The notes beneath the pieces were generated by a model. It made no database searches. It was not told the origin of the DNA and saw only the letters and a program-made list of their open reading frames with translations. Of a stretch of DNA of 32,865 bases, positions 1-8,480 are shown piece after piece. Both the position numbers and the translations under genes were made by a program. The DNA lies in NCBI RefSeq assembly GCF_005886875.1, contig NZ_PNBY01000075.1, positions 1-32,865 on the forward strand, written 5' to 3'. The stretch is from Pseudoalteromonas aurantia (GTDB lineage: Bacteria > Pseudomonadota > Gammaproteobacteria > Enterobacterales > Alteromonadaceae). How positions within the stretch are numbered: position 1 is the stretch's first letter; every line of letters begins with the position of its first letter.

Positions 1-335
1 TTAACGGGAACAAAGCGAATGCTAGGCCTTCTACTCGCTTCATATATTGCCAAACAATCATTCTTATCATTTTTGTTACCACGTACAAATGGGGTGACAT
101 GTTGTGCAGGAATTAAATTAACTTGATGACCAGAATTTAAGCATGCTCTGCCCCAGTAGTGAGAGGACGAACAAGCCTCCATAACGACTTCGCAAGGCGG
201 TAAATTAAGGATTATTTCATGGAGTTTTACTCTAGAAACCCGCTTTGAGAAACAAGGTTTTCCGTGTTCATCAATTCCAAGAAATTGAAATACATTTTTT
301 GCTAAATCGATGCTTAATATACTAACGTTATTCAT
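1..335 (-). CDS. IS110-family transposase, N-terminal part (runs off the left edge)
   Basis: Reading the minus strand from an ATG at 335 gives 111 codons with no stop before the window edge. The protein starts MNNVSILSIDLAKNVFQ and shows the acidic tetrad of the IS110 RuvC-like (DEDD) domain: D10 in SIDLAKN, E53 in VMEAC, and D90 and D93 in the GNKNDKND segment. These enzymes recombine DNA under guidance of a bridge RNA transcribed from a non-coding end of the element (established for the family). A GGAG lies 12 bases upstream of the start. The C-terminal serine-containing Tnp20 domain is outside the window, so I cannot tell whether the copy is intact or which IS110 subgroup it belongs to. 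Family assignment is confident. Confidence 0.85.
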   Translation of the reverse strand, partial: MNNVSILSIDLAKNVFQFLGIDEHGKPCFSKRVSRVKLHEIILNLPPCEVVMEACSSSHYWGRACLNSGHQVNLIPAQHVTPFVRGNKNDKNDCLAIYEASRRPSIRFVPV

Positions 336-552
336 GATGGATGCTCCTACTAACTATCGTTAAAAACACACCTTTAGTTTGGCGCATTGACGCCGATTTG
401 GGAGTGTCTAATTCATCACCACAAGTAAATCGATTGTGACACGATGAGTAGTACATCTTTCCTTGATAAGATTCTGAATTTATGTATTTTCATGCTCTTG
501 CCCTGTATTATTATGCCGTTCTGCAGGCTCATATGTTTTTAAGGAAAAAGTT
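336..552. other. Non-coding flank upstream of the IS110 transposase, with a nested stem-loop
   Basis: This 217-base gap lies between the divergent transposase and the membrane-protein gene at 553. It should contain the left end of the IS, but IS110 elements lack terminal inverted repeats and I cannot place the boundary. A nested fold is visible at 366-407: an outer pairing ACACACC (366-372) with GGAGTGT (401-407), six of seven, around an inner hairpin GGCG-cattga-CGCC (381-394). A 20-base sequence at 425-444 recurs near 29343. In some IS110 subgroups this flank encodes the bridge RNA, so this is a candidate location only. Confidence 0.4.
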
Positions 553-924
553 ATGTTACTCATAGGTGCATTTATATTAATTTTTATTGGTTTTGTTCAT
601 TCCTATCTCGGTGAAAAATACTTGCTGATCCGGCTATTTAAAAGAGATAACTTACCGAAATTACTTGGCAGTGATTGGTTTACTAAGCGCGTTTTAAGAT
701 TTGCTTGGCATTTAACAACGATAGCTTGGTGGGGCTTCGCAGCAATACTTTATTTCATATCTAGTCCGAGTAGCGTGCTCGTGCTGCGTTTTGAAATCCT
801 GATAAGCATAGCAATTGTCTTTGCTGCTAGTGGCGTTATGTCCTTTATATTTTCTCGTGGAAAACACGTGTCATGGTTCTTCTTTTTCTGTGTGGCTGGT
901 GTGAGCGTATTTTCTGCATTATAA
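553..924 (+). CDS. Small conserved-looking integral membrane protein
   Basis: A 123-residue protein with about four hydrophobic segments, at roughly residues 1-16, 45-68, 78-98 and 105-122. Between them sit a basic loop (FKRDNLPKLLGSDWFTKR) and a second basic turn (SRGKH). The start is supported by AAGGAAAAAGTT directly before the ATG. No signal peptide or known catalytic motif is visible, and I do not recognise the family with certainty. It resembles unnamed small membrane proteins common in marine gammaproteobacteria (inference). It stands alone: the IS110 element is divergent upstream and about 800 bases without a clear gene follow. It is likely a real gene, with an inner-membrane location and unknown function. 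Confidence 0.65.
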   Translation: MLLIGAFILIFIGFVHSYLGEKYLLIRLFKRDNLPKLLGSDWFTKRVLRFAWHLTTIAWWGFAAILYFISSPSSVLVLRFEILISIAIVFAASGVMSFIFSRGKHVSWFFFFCVAGVSVFSAL

Positions 925-1720
925 ACCTACTAAATCCAAATATATGGTTAAGTAAACAACAAATTTAAACTGATACCCACCCAAGATTGACTGTTTTTTC
1001 ATTCATTGCTTATCTTTGATATTCAGCTTAAAAGATAGGCCGTTTCGAACGAAGACTGCGCGAAAAAGACAAGTCAGTTTAATTGATACCAAATACTATT
1101 ATGGCATTTCACGTTCCGCTCGTTGTAAGGTGTCGGTAAGGTAACAAGGTAATCGTACGAACATAGAAGACGCTGGTTAGAAACACAATTTGCTTTGTAT
1201 TAATATGTTTTTGCAAAGGTGATTGATAATACGCATATTGTGCTGTATCTGGATAATTTAAAAGTACTATACTTAAGTGATAAAGCTAAAATTAACAGGG
1301 GCATAAGCTATCTAGTGGGATCTTATTAACACATGAATATAAAAGTTACTGGTTTAAGGCTTAGACTATTAAGGTAACACTTTATTAAATACTCTAACCC
1401 TATAAACCCCCAAAAGGTGAAAGGCGGTATTGTCATATATTTATGTGCTTATGGGACCATTTTTGTATCTTTTGTGACCTTGTTGATTAAATTGCTAACT
1501 ACTGATCAATTGTTCAGTTTTAACTTTGTTGCCAATATTTCGCCATACTTAGCCAACTTACTTTATATCCTTCAGTTTAATCATTGTTTTAGTATGTAGG
1601 TTAGTAAAATAACGAATTTTAAGCTTGTCACCCATTCATTTTTTAAAAATATACTAAAGTCCCAATAATAACTTAAAGAGAAAACTCAAGCGACTCCCCC
1701 CCCAAAGTTGATTGTTTTTT
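925..1720. other. Long intergenic stretch without a convincing gene
   Basis: About 800 AT-rich bases separate the small membrane protein from the M3 peptidase terminator region. The only open frame of note is a GTG-started 60-codon frame (1417-1599) with a hydrophobic N-terminus, no visible ribosome binding site and no recognisable motif; I do not call it a gene. Two related degenerate repeats lie inside, at 971-1000 and 1691-1721. Nothing resembling a structural RNA could be supported. Confidence 0.5.
971..1000 (+). repeat. Degenerate 'GAtACCCACC' repeat, copy A
   Basis: The core TGATACCCACCCAAGATTGA, followed by CTGTTTTTTC, matches copy B (1691-1721) at about 23 of 31 aligned positions. 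It also matches the start of copy C inside the 28812-28916 element (CGACACCCACCTTAAATTG). All three read in the same direction. The repeat may be a scattered REP- or MITE-like sequence; its function is unknown. Confidence 0.45.
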
Positions 1721-1721
1721 C
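1691..1721 (+). repeat. Degenerate 'GAtACCCACC' repeat, copy B
   Basis: The sequence starts CGACT, continues with eight C residues and ends AAAGTTGATTG then TTTTTTC. It aligns with copy A at 971-1000, with one extra C. It ends exactly where the long nested hairpin at 1721-1768 begins. The run of C is a likely place for length variation. Confidence 0.4.
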
Positions 1722-1768
1722 GCTTAAACAGCCGAAGTATTATGACTTCGGCTTTTACCGTTTAAGCG
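1721..1768. terminator. Nested hairpin terminator between the repeat region and the M3 peptidase
   Basis: The inner stem AGCCGAAGT (1730-1738) pairs with ACTTCGGCT (1745-1753) around a 6-base loop and is followed by TTTT on the plus strand. An outer stem CGCTTAAAC (1721-1729) pairs perfectly with GTTTAAGCG (1760-1768), leaving a one-sided TTTACC bulge. The structure ends 6 bases beyond the stop codon of the minus-strand M3 peptidase gene (1775). It probably ends that transcript. The T-run favours the plus direction, so it may work both ways. Confidence 0.7.
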
Positions 1769-1774
1769 GTTAGA

Positions 1775-3952
1775 TTAATCTAGCCCTCTATTGCGTAGTA
1801 GCGCATCCGTTGTTGGCTTTCTGCCTCTAAAGCCTTCATAGGCTTCAAAGTAGTCCAAGGTATCACCGCGACTGTAAATAAACTTATAAAGGCGATCTGC
1901 GGTTTCTTTATCAAAGATGTCTTTCTTTTCTATAAAGGCATCAAAACCATCCGCATCCAATATTTCAGACCACATATATGCGTAATACGCTGACGAGTAA
2001 CCGCCTGCAAAAATGTGTCCGAAATGTGTACTGCGGTGACGCATAACGATCTCTTCAGGCTTACCATAATCACTTAACACTTGATTTTCAAACTCACGTA
2101 CATCTAAGTCTTTCACTTCTGTCATCTGGTGATAGGCCATATCGACTAAGGCAGAGGCTGTAAACTCAACGGTTGCAAATCCTTGATTGAAGGTACTTGC
2201 TTGCTTAATACGTGCTAGAAGATCAGCAGGCATTGGCTCATTTGTTTTATGGTGAAGCGCAAACTTTTTCAACATTTCAGGTTGCGCGATAAAATGCTCG
2301 AATAACTGAGCTGGGAATTCTACCCAGTCGCGCGGAACACTGGTACCGGCCAAAGTAGGGTATGTAACGTTTGATAATAAACCATGTAACCCATGACCAA
2401 ATTCGTGGAATAAAGTCACCGCGTCTGAGTAGCTCATTAATGTCGCTTCCCCTTCGGCTGGCTTGTTTAGGTTCATATTGTTAACGATAATCGGCTTTAC
2501 GTCACCGGCTAGTTTTTGCTGTTCTCGGAACGAATTCATCCAAGCCCCAGATTGCTTAGAAGATCGTGCATAATAATCACCAAAGAATAAGCCTACTGAT
2601 TTACCCGCGCTATCTTTAACTTCCCATACTCTGACGACTGGGTTATAAACAGATATATCATTGCGTTCTTCAAAGGTCAGACCAAATAGGCGGTTGGCGA
2701 CGTAAAATTTAGCTTCAAGCATATTCTCAAGTTCAAAATATTCGGCGATTTCACCTTGATCTAAATTAAACTTTTCTTTACGAACTTTTTCAGCATAGAA
2801 GCGCCAGTCCCAAGGCTCAAGTTTGTGCGTAGCACCTTCTTTGGCCATTATTTCTTTTATCCACTCGCGCTCTTGCTCAGCTTTTACAACAGCAGGCTCC
2901 CACACTTTAAGTAGCAAGTCCATTGCGGTTTCGGGCTTGCCTGCCATGGCGTTTGATAAAACGTATTCAGAGTGATGTTTGTAACCTAACAGTTGTGCGC
3001 GTTTAGCACGTAATTCGACCATTTCAACGATAATGCTTTTGTTGTCAAATTCATTGTCGTTGTCACCACGTTTTGTCCAACCATTAAAGGCCTGCTCTCT
3101 GAGATCTCGTCGTTCCGAAAACTGAAGAAAAGGCTGGACGCTTGCGCGATTGAGCGTGATCACATACTTACCTGGCATATCGTTTGCTTTAGCAGCTGCA
3201 GCGGCCGCATTTCGTTGTGCCGTTGATAAACCAGCCAAGTCAGACTCTTCAAGGACCAATTTAAAGGCACGAGAATCATTAAGGGCATTTTGGCCAAACT
3301 CGGTGGTGAGTGCAGAAATACGCTCGTTGATTGTTGCAAGCTCTGTACGCTGTTCTGGTGTTAAGTTTGCACCTGCGTGTATAAAGTCACGATGAATACG
3401 CTCTACTAAACGAGTTTGCTCTGCATTTAATTTATCTGCGCGTATTTGTTCTGAACGTAAATCTGACGAATTGCGATTGTTATGTACAGTTGAAACACGC
3501 TTGTATAAATTTTCATTCATACTAATTTCATTATAGTGGCGGGTTAACAGAGGAGAAACTTTGCGCTGCAAGGCTTGCATTTCGTCACTGGACTCAGTAC
3601 TGGTTAGATTGAAAAATACACCGGATACACGAGAAAGTAGTGCGCCGGCTAGTTCCATTGATGCAATGGTATTGTCGAAATCAGCTGGCTGCTCGTTATT
3701 AACGATAGCGGCAATTTCTTTTTTGTGTTCAGCGATAGCCTTTTCGAAAGCGGGTAGAAAATGCTTGGTTTCAATTTGGTCAAATGGTGGAGCGCCAAAA
3801 GGAGTATTCCACTGCTGAAAAAAAGGGTTTTGTACGGTTGATGCTTCAACAGCAGCTACTTTGGTGTTTTGTGTTTGCTCAGGTTGCTTTGAACAGCCAG
3901 TCAATAGTAAACCGGCAGATATTGTTAAAGCTAAACGTGTTTTTATTAGCAC
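1775..3952 (-). CDS. M3-family zinc metallopeptidase (peptidyl-dipeptidase Dcp-like), lipoprotein
   Basis: A 725-residue peptidase starting at GTG, with GAGG seven bases upstream. The N-terminus is a lipoprotein signal (basic MLIKTR, a hydrophobic stretch, lipobox LLTGC with Cys20), so the enzyme is likely anchored in the cell envelope. The zinc site is clear: H516-E-F-G-H520 with E545 in WVEFPAQ as the third ligand, at the +25 spacing of M3 enzymes. The conserved C-terminal block HFGHIFAGGYSSAYYAYMWSE follows. M3 enzymes of this type cleave dipeptides or short segments from oligopeptides. Classical E. coli Dcp is about 680 residues and lacks a lipobox, so an envelope-located paralogue is the better description. 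The gene lies downstream of the TonB-dependent receptor on the same strand but is separated by 446 bases, so it is probably transcribed on its own. Confidence 0.93.
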   Translation of the reverse strand: MLIKTRLALTISAGLLLTGCSKQPEQTQNTKVAAVEASTVQNPFFQQWNTPFGAPPFDQIETKHFLPAFEKAIAEHKKEIAAIVNNEQPADFDNTIASMELAGALLSRVSGVFFNLTSTESSDEMQALQRKVSPLLTRHYNEISMNENLYKRVSTVHNNRNSSDLRSEQIRADKLNAEQTRLVERIHRDFIHAGANLTPEQRTELATINERISALTTEFGQNALNDSRAFKLVLEESDLAGLSTAQRNAAAAAAKANDMPGKYVITLNRASVQPFLQFSERRDLREQAFNGWTKRGDNDNEFDNKSIIVEMVELRAKRAQLLGYKHHSEYVLSNAMAGKPETAMDLLLKVWEPAVVKAEQEREWIKEIMAKEGATHKLEPWDWRFYAEKVRKEKFNLDQGEIAEYFELENMLEAKFYVANRLFGLTFEERNDISVYNPVVRVWEVKDSAGKSVGLFFGDYYARSSKQSGAWMNSFREQQKLAGDVKPIIVNNMNLNKPAEGEATLMSYSDAVTLFHEFGHGLHGLLSNVTYPTLAGTSVPRDWVEFPAQLFEHFIAQPEMLKKFALHHKTNEPMPADLLARIKQASTFNQGFATVEFTASALVDMAYHQMTEVKDLDVREFENQVLSDYGKPEEIVMRHRSTHFGHIFAGGYSSAYYAYMWSEILDADGFDAFIEKKDIFDKETADRLYKFIYSRGDTLDYFEAYEGFRGRKPTTDALLRNRGLD

Positions 3953-4304
3953 TGTAAACCTCTTTTAATTTTGAGTTTTAATATGATGTAGGAACAACAG
4001 CATATGATATGTTATATTATATCAATTCTTTGTTTATTTCATCCCATAAAAACTGCCATTGGGCTCAATCAATGAGCTGTTGATAGTTTTCAAGTGTGAT
4101 TAACAATAGAAGGTGATTACAAGATGCGCTGATTCAAGCCATGGGCATAAATGATCAGGGCGATATGTTTGCTCATACCGTGATTTAAATAATCATACGC
4201 ATGGCTTTGTACTTAAGCAGCAATAGAGTACAGTAATAAAAAACGGTGCGCATGATGATGATACTTTTGCGAGTGGCGCACGCTGTTAAGTAACCCACAA
4301 ATGC

Positions 4305-4339
4305 AAGCACCTTCATATGAGAACTAGATGAAGGTGCTT
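4305..4339 (-). terminator. Strong hairpin, probable terminator of the TonB receptor gene
   Basis: AAGCACCTTCAT (4305-4316) pairs perfectly with ATGAAGGTGCTT (4328-4339), a 12-base-pair stem with an 11-base loop, 60 bases beyond the receptor stop codon. On the minus strand it is followed by GCATTTGTG, a poor U-tract; on the plus strand by TATTTC. It is an efficient stem but not a textbook intrinsic terminator in either direction. Confidence 0.55.
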
Positions 4340-4356
4340 TATTTCATGTAATTAGG

Positions 4357-4379
4357 TGTATTAGATATAGCCTAATACA
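4357..4379 (-). other. Short hairpin just after the TonB receptor stop
   Basis: TGTATTAG (4357-4364) pairs with CTAATACA (4372-4379) around a 7-base loop, about 20 bases past the receptor stop. It lacks a U-tract. It could protect a mRNA 3' end or form a tandem termination region with the 4305-4339 hairpin. Confidence 0.4.
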
Positions 4380-4398
4380 TTACTTGGCGGCCAGTGTA

Positions 4399-7218
4399 TT
4401 AAAAGTTTAGATTAACGCCAATATATCCTGTACGACCTAATATTGACCAGCCGTTATACCCGCCACGAGAAGTCGTCCAGTGATCGCCACCATTGTTATC
4501 TCTAATATTGTTGACACCAATATACACAGATGCAGTATCGCTTACTTGATAGTCCGCGCGGATATTGTGCACCCGAGAGTGAGCAGGCGAATCGCTATCA
4601 CGAAAATCAAGCGATGCATCTTCGTTATAACGGCCGCTTGTTTTAAACTTAAACGTCCAACTTAACGTTAGGTCATCAAGGTTGTATTTAGTTACTAGAT
4701 TTGATGCCCATTTAGGACGGCCTAATTCACCTGCGTCGTTGTCAGTTTCCGATGTGCCTTCAGCCAAATCTTGGGTAGTAGTCGAGTCTTCATACAATCT
4801 ACTGGCTGCAAAAGTAAATGATAATGCATCCCATGTATAGTAAAGCTCAATATCGGTACCGCGTACTCGACCTTCGTCAAAATTTAAGCTTAGCGGCCGC
4901 ACATACTCTACGTCACCATTGTCTTTACGTGTTACGAGATCGCAAAACATATTACTGATTGAATTTGGTGCGAGGTCCACACAGTTTTGCATAACATCTT
5001 GACCTCCAAACTCTGATATTTTGTCTTTTAATTTAATATCAAAGTAGTCTACAGAGACCGTTAGCCCGTTTAGTAGTGACGTTGGGGTATAAATTAAACC
5101 TACTGTTAGGGTATTTGCTTTTTCTTGTTTTAACTGCGGGTTGCCTGAGTTTCTGACCTGGCCTCGTGTGGTTTTTATATTTGAATTCCAACCTGCTGGG
5201 ATACCATATAAAGCACAGTTTGCTTTACGGCGTCCATCGGCAGGGCCACCGTTGATGTTTGCTTCATCACATGGGTCATTGATAGTGCTGTAGCCAATAC
5301 TTTCACCAGCATATAGCTCGTACAGTTGTGGCGCACGCACCGCCTGTGAAAAAATTGAACGCAAACGCACTTCTTCATTAAACGCCCAGTTTAATGCGAG
5401 CTTGGTACTTTCAAAGCGACTTTCGTTGGTAGAGTAATCGGCAATACGGTACGCGGCTTCTATTTCTACGAGTTCAGCAAAAGGCATGTCACTTAATACG
5501 GGAACCAACAATTCTACATAGGCTTCTTTTATATTACGACTGACATCTAGCGGTAGCTTTTTCGATGACAAATTACCAGAAGACCACAGCTCAGACGGGT
5601 CAAAGTGAATACCTTCATATCTGATATCTATCCCTGTACTCATTTGCATGGTACCTGCTGAAAGCTCATATACATCGCCAGATAAGTTTGCACTAAAGGC
5701 ATGGTTAACGGAGTCGGTGGTCGCGATAAATGAATCAATGATGTAGTTAGTTAGGGCTTGAGACTGACGCTCAAAGGGAGAAAACGTAGGGCAGTTTGCT
5801 GCTTTAACGCATTCGCCTGCCACCTGCATTTGGCTATTTAACCTGTCTACTCTTAAAGAGGTATTGTTCTCCAGGTCATTCATTGATTTACCTGATGAAA
5901 AGTTTACATCCCAAAACCAATCGTCGTTGTACACGCCAGAAAATGTTAACGAAGAGCTGAAAAATTCACGCACGTTTTTGTGTTTTCTGCCACCGACTTC
6001 GTAAAATGTATGGTGAAAACCAATCCAGTCATCATCTTGGAAATTGTTTGTGAATGATGCAGGGGTATCAAAAGTGGCTTTAACGTCGGCCACTTGCATC
6101 CAAGCACGGGCAAAAGGTGGATCAATGACGTTATTAGATTCTGTTCTGGCAAGCGTTACGTCAAACGCCATATCAAAGCTATCAAATTGATGGGTGATAG
6201 AAGAAAACACATTAATACGTTAAAATGGGTCTTCTATGTTACCCCAGCGTGTACCGTCGTAGCCTTGCGCGGCGTCGACCAACCAGCCGTCGTACATATC
6301 TTTGTAGCGAGCTCGCAGTGCAACATCCTGACTTGCCTCGTCAAAATCGTACCAGTCGTAACCGCCATCGGTATTATTATAGACTGAGAAAATAGTTGCA
6401 GGGACGCCCCACGGAATTGGAGAAACATTTTTGACCCAAATTTTGTCGGGTTGTCCTTCGCCTCTGTTTGGGTTGGTAACGGAACGTTGATAGTTATAGG
6501 CTTTTTCACGGTCATTTTGTGTGAGCGCTGACTCTGATAGGTAATCGAACGCAACAGTAAAATTGCCATTATCGTCATTGAAATTAAGTCCATGGGTAAT
6601 CGATAGGCTGCGTGTACTGTGTCCTCCGTCTTGTGTGCCTGACACATGCGCGTTTGCTTTGGTGCCTTCAAAGTCTTTTTGCAGAATAAAGTTCACCACT
6701 CCAGCAATGGCATCTGAGCCATAAATCGCCGAAGCGCCGCCGGTCATTACTTCAACACGCTCAATTAGCGAAGCGGGTATCGTCCCTACGTCTGCAAATA
6801 AACCTTGATAATCGGTTGAAACAGAAGGAGGCCGCTTACCATTCACTAAAACCAGTGTGCGTTCTTCGCCCATATTACGCAAATCAAGAATATTGAGACC
6901 AGAGTTCCCAAAAGAGTAGTTACCGGATGCAGAATCAAACCCATCAGCAAATTGCGGCAGACCGGTTAGGATGTCATTAACATTTTGCGCGCCGGTTAAT
7001 TTTATGTCTTCGGCAGAAATCACCACAGTGGGAGAAGGCGCTTCGATGTTAATTCGCTTAATACGAGATCCCGTTACTACGATACGTTCTGGCTGTGTAG
7101 CGTCATCTGCGTTATGTGTATTTTTATCCTGCGCGATTACGCCAACGCTTGCAGAAGAAATCGCTAATGCAATGATGCTTTTACGCAATGTTATACGGGT
7201 TGAACCTGTGTTGTACAT
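4399..7218 (-). pseudogene. TonB-dependent outer-membrane receptor interrupted by one in-frame TAA
   Basis: Read from the ATG at 7218 (AGAGG about 7 bases upstream), this is one continuous 940-codon frame broken only by a TAA at 6220-6222. A signal peptide (basic LRK, hydrophobic IIALAISSASVGVIA) precedes the plug domain: RIVVTGSRIKR, then DILTGLPQ, LVLVNGKRPP and IERVEVMTGGASAIYGSDAIAGVVNFIL. After the stop the same frame resumes RINVFSSITHQF and continues through a typical beta-barrel to GRTGYIGVNLNF, ending in the aromatic F used for outer-membrane insertion. A GTG at 6210 could restart translation, but the fragment would lack signal and plug. The plug class is common in Alteromonadales receptors for peptides or glycans; the substrate is unknown. 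Probable outcomes are a recent nonsense mutation, a sequence error, or, least likely, readthrough. Confidence 0.88.
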
Positions 7219-7609
7219 TGTATACCTCTTAGTATTTGTACTTATTGTTATGATATTTCTATTATATGAGCTTTGTTTGTTGCGCCACCCACGAGTCATT
7301 CAATGACAGCTTGCTGTCGTTTGAATATTGTATACAGTATATTAATTATAAGGGAAAACAAGTCCTTTAATTCGGTAATTGTTCAGATGAGTGGTAAGTA
7401 AACACAGGGGTTAATATTTTAAAGGTTGAGAGCTGCTCAGTTGTGCTTCAAAGATAACGAGATAAAGGTGATGCAAAAAGAACGTAAACACATCGTTTTA
7501 AGCATTAAATATGTTTAGATTTATGGGGCTGTTTGCCACCTTTTAAAGATGGCGGTTTGTGCTCTTGATGTTGCTATGACTTAGATTGATGACTGTTCGA
7601 TGTAACGGG
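7219..7609. other. Upstream region of the TonB receptor
   Basis: These 391 bases hold no supported gene. They carry a compact palindrome GACAGC-TT-GCTGTC (7305-7318) and an AT-rich stretch with TTGTATACAGTATA (7328-7341). The word TTGTATAC occurs again at 7218-7225, overlapping the start codon region. These could be part of the receptor promoter or operator. I see no convincing -35/-10 pair with good spacing. Confidence 0.4.
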
Positions 7610-7828
7610 TTATTCGTGTTGTTGGTATTGAAATACGTCTTCTAATGGCAAGTTAAATACGCGAGCTATTTTAAATGCGACTTCAAGAGAGGGTGAGTAT
7701 TTATTGGCTTCAATGGCCATTACCGTTTGCCGAGTTACGCCTATTTTTTCAGCCAATTGCTTTTGAGTCATCTCGTTGTTCATAAAGCGCAGTGTGCGAA
7801 TTGAATTAGAAATAGCTCCGTTACTCAT
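7610..7828 (-). CDS. Small XRE-family (Cro/CI-like) transcriptional regulator
   Basis: A 72-residue protein from the ATG at 7828, which overlaps the stop of the upstream membrane gene (ATGAGTAA) and has GGAG eight bases before it. A longer in-frame start at 7876 lies inside the upstream gene and is less likely. Almost the whole protein is one helix-turn-helix domain: IRTLRFMNNEMTQKQLAEKIGVTRQTVMAIEANKYSPSLEVAFKIARVFN, with recognition-helix region VTRQTVMAIE. Regulators of this size typically bind DNA as dimers and are often encoded with a small membrane protein, as here. The overlapping stop and start imply translational coupling. The perfect inverted repeat over the operon promoter (8368-8395) is its likely operator (inference). 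The signal it responds to is unknown. Confidence 0.87.
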   Translation of the reverse strand: MSNGAISNSIRTLRFMNNEMTQKQLAEKIGVTRQTVMAIEANKYSPSLEVAFKIARVFNLPLEDVFQYQQHE

Positions 7829-8321
7829 ATATGTCTCCGGTACGACCTTTGTATAACTGGGCACTGTAATTGGCAATTTCAGCTAATAAAAACGCACTGA
7901 CCATAATATGTAGCGGTAAAAAAGGTATGTTGTATTCAATAGATGGCCCAAAGCTTTGCGCCTCAGCTTGGTATTGAAAAATAGCGATGCAGATCCCAGC
8001 TTGCAAAATGTAAGCGGTATATTTATAGCCGACAAGGTTAATTTGTTTCTCTCGCACGTCGAGTGGCTGCGCTAGTTCATTGTCACTAACAACAGCCAAT
8101 ACAATGTAACTGATCACCATAATCGCAATGCTGTAAATGATCACTTGTAACAATAATTCAGATAGCCAAGTTGCAGAGGCAAGCTGTTCAGGCGTTGCGT
8201 AAAAAACACGCTGCAAATAAAAATAACCAATATATGTACTGGCCAGTAAATCGATGCTCAAGGTGAGCTCTCTAAAGCTGATACTTTGTAAAAACGCTTT
8301 AACTGCGGCTAAACGAGTCAT
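7821..8321 (-). CDS. Four-helix integral membrane protein paired with the XRE regulator
   Basis: The start is taken at the ATG at 8321, giving 166 residues; a TTG seven codons earlier (8342) is possible but has no better ribosome binding site. Four hydrophobic segments are visible: one near residues 20-35 (LTLSIDLLASTYIGYFYL), WLSELLLQVIIYSIAIMVISYIVLAVV around 50-75, YKYTAYILQAGICIAIF around 98-114, and LPLHIMVSAFLLAEIANY around 132-149. No enzymatic motif is seen. Its last codons overlap the XRE gene by 8 bases, so the two form an operon. This membrane protein plus compact XRE layout recurs in bacteria, but the role of such proteins is poorly defined. I do not assign a function. Confidence 0.75.
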   Translation of the reverse strand: MTRLAAVKAFLQSISFRELTLSIDLLASTYIGYFYLQRVFYATPEQLASATWLSELLLQVIIYSIAIMVISYIVLAVVSDNELAQPLDVREKQINLVGYKYTAYILQAGICIAIFQYQAEAQSFGPSIEYNIPFLPLHIMVSAFLLAEIANYSAQLYKGRTGDIYE

Positions 8322-8360
8322 ATATTTATTACCCAAAGTCAAAAATAGTTAACATGACTG

Positions 8361-8395
8361 AGCATAGAATATTTGACCACACCATGTCAAATATT
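8361..8395 (-). promoter_or_regulatory. Promoter with overlapping perfect inverted repeat for the membrane/XRE operon
   Basis: On the minus strand TTGACA (8390-8385) and TATGCT (8366-8361) are 18 bases apart, a good sigma-70 promoter ending about 40 bases before the ATG at 8321. A perfect 10-bp inverted repeat, AATATTTGAC (8368-8377) and GTCAAATATT (8386-8395), includes the -35 box and covers the spacer. Repressor binding there would block the promoter, so autoregulation by the XRE protein is a natural inference. On the plus strand the repeat is followed by TTTT and could also act as a terminator. Confidence 0.62.
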
Positions 8396-8480
8396 TTTTA
8401 CTTTAGGTTAGCTTTACTATGCTTATATTCAGGCTATTAAACTATTCAAAATAGGCAATCCACGCTAAACGCTATCCGTA

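Larger units (their letters stand above)
3953..4398. other. Intergenic region between the TonB receptor and the M3 peptidase
   Basis: These 446 bases contain no supported gene. Near 4000-4025 the minus strand is very AT-rich (GATATAATATAAC), a plausible -10 region for the M3 peptidase. Two hairpins sit at the receptor-proximal end, at 4305-4339 and 4357-4379, and are annotated separately. The rest shows no structure I can support. Confidence 0.5.

Noticed and set aside
1128..1160. GTCGGTAAGGTAACAAGGTAA-like sequence reminiscent of the 3' end of 16S rRNA
   Set aside because: Similarity is limited to a few bases; no surrounding rRNA structure or anti-Shine-Dalgarno context is present.
1219..1330. 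Short frame reading VIDNTHIVLYLDNLKVLYLSDK, possibly a sensor-domain remnant
   Set aside because: Only about 37 codons, no start support, and no clear match to any domain.
1417..1599. GTG-started 60-codon hydrophobic reading frame
   Set aside because: No ribosome binding site, no recognisable motif, and it lies in an AT-rich stretch where such frames occur by chance.
6220..6222. Programmed recoding of TAA in the TonB receptor
   Set aside because: No pseudoknot, slippery site or stem-loop is evident after the codon; TAA is the stop least prone to readthrough; a mutation or sequence error is simpler.
7328..7341. LexA-type SOS box TACTGTATACAATA upstream of the TonB receptor
   Set aside because: Only one half-site CTGT is present; the matching CAG at the required spacing is missing on the other side.
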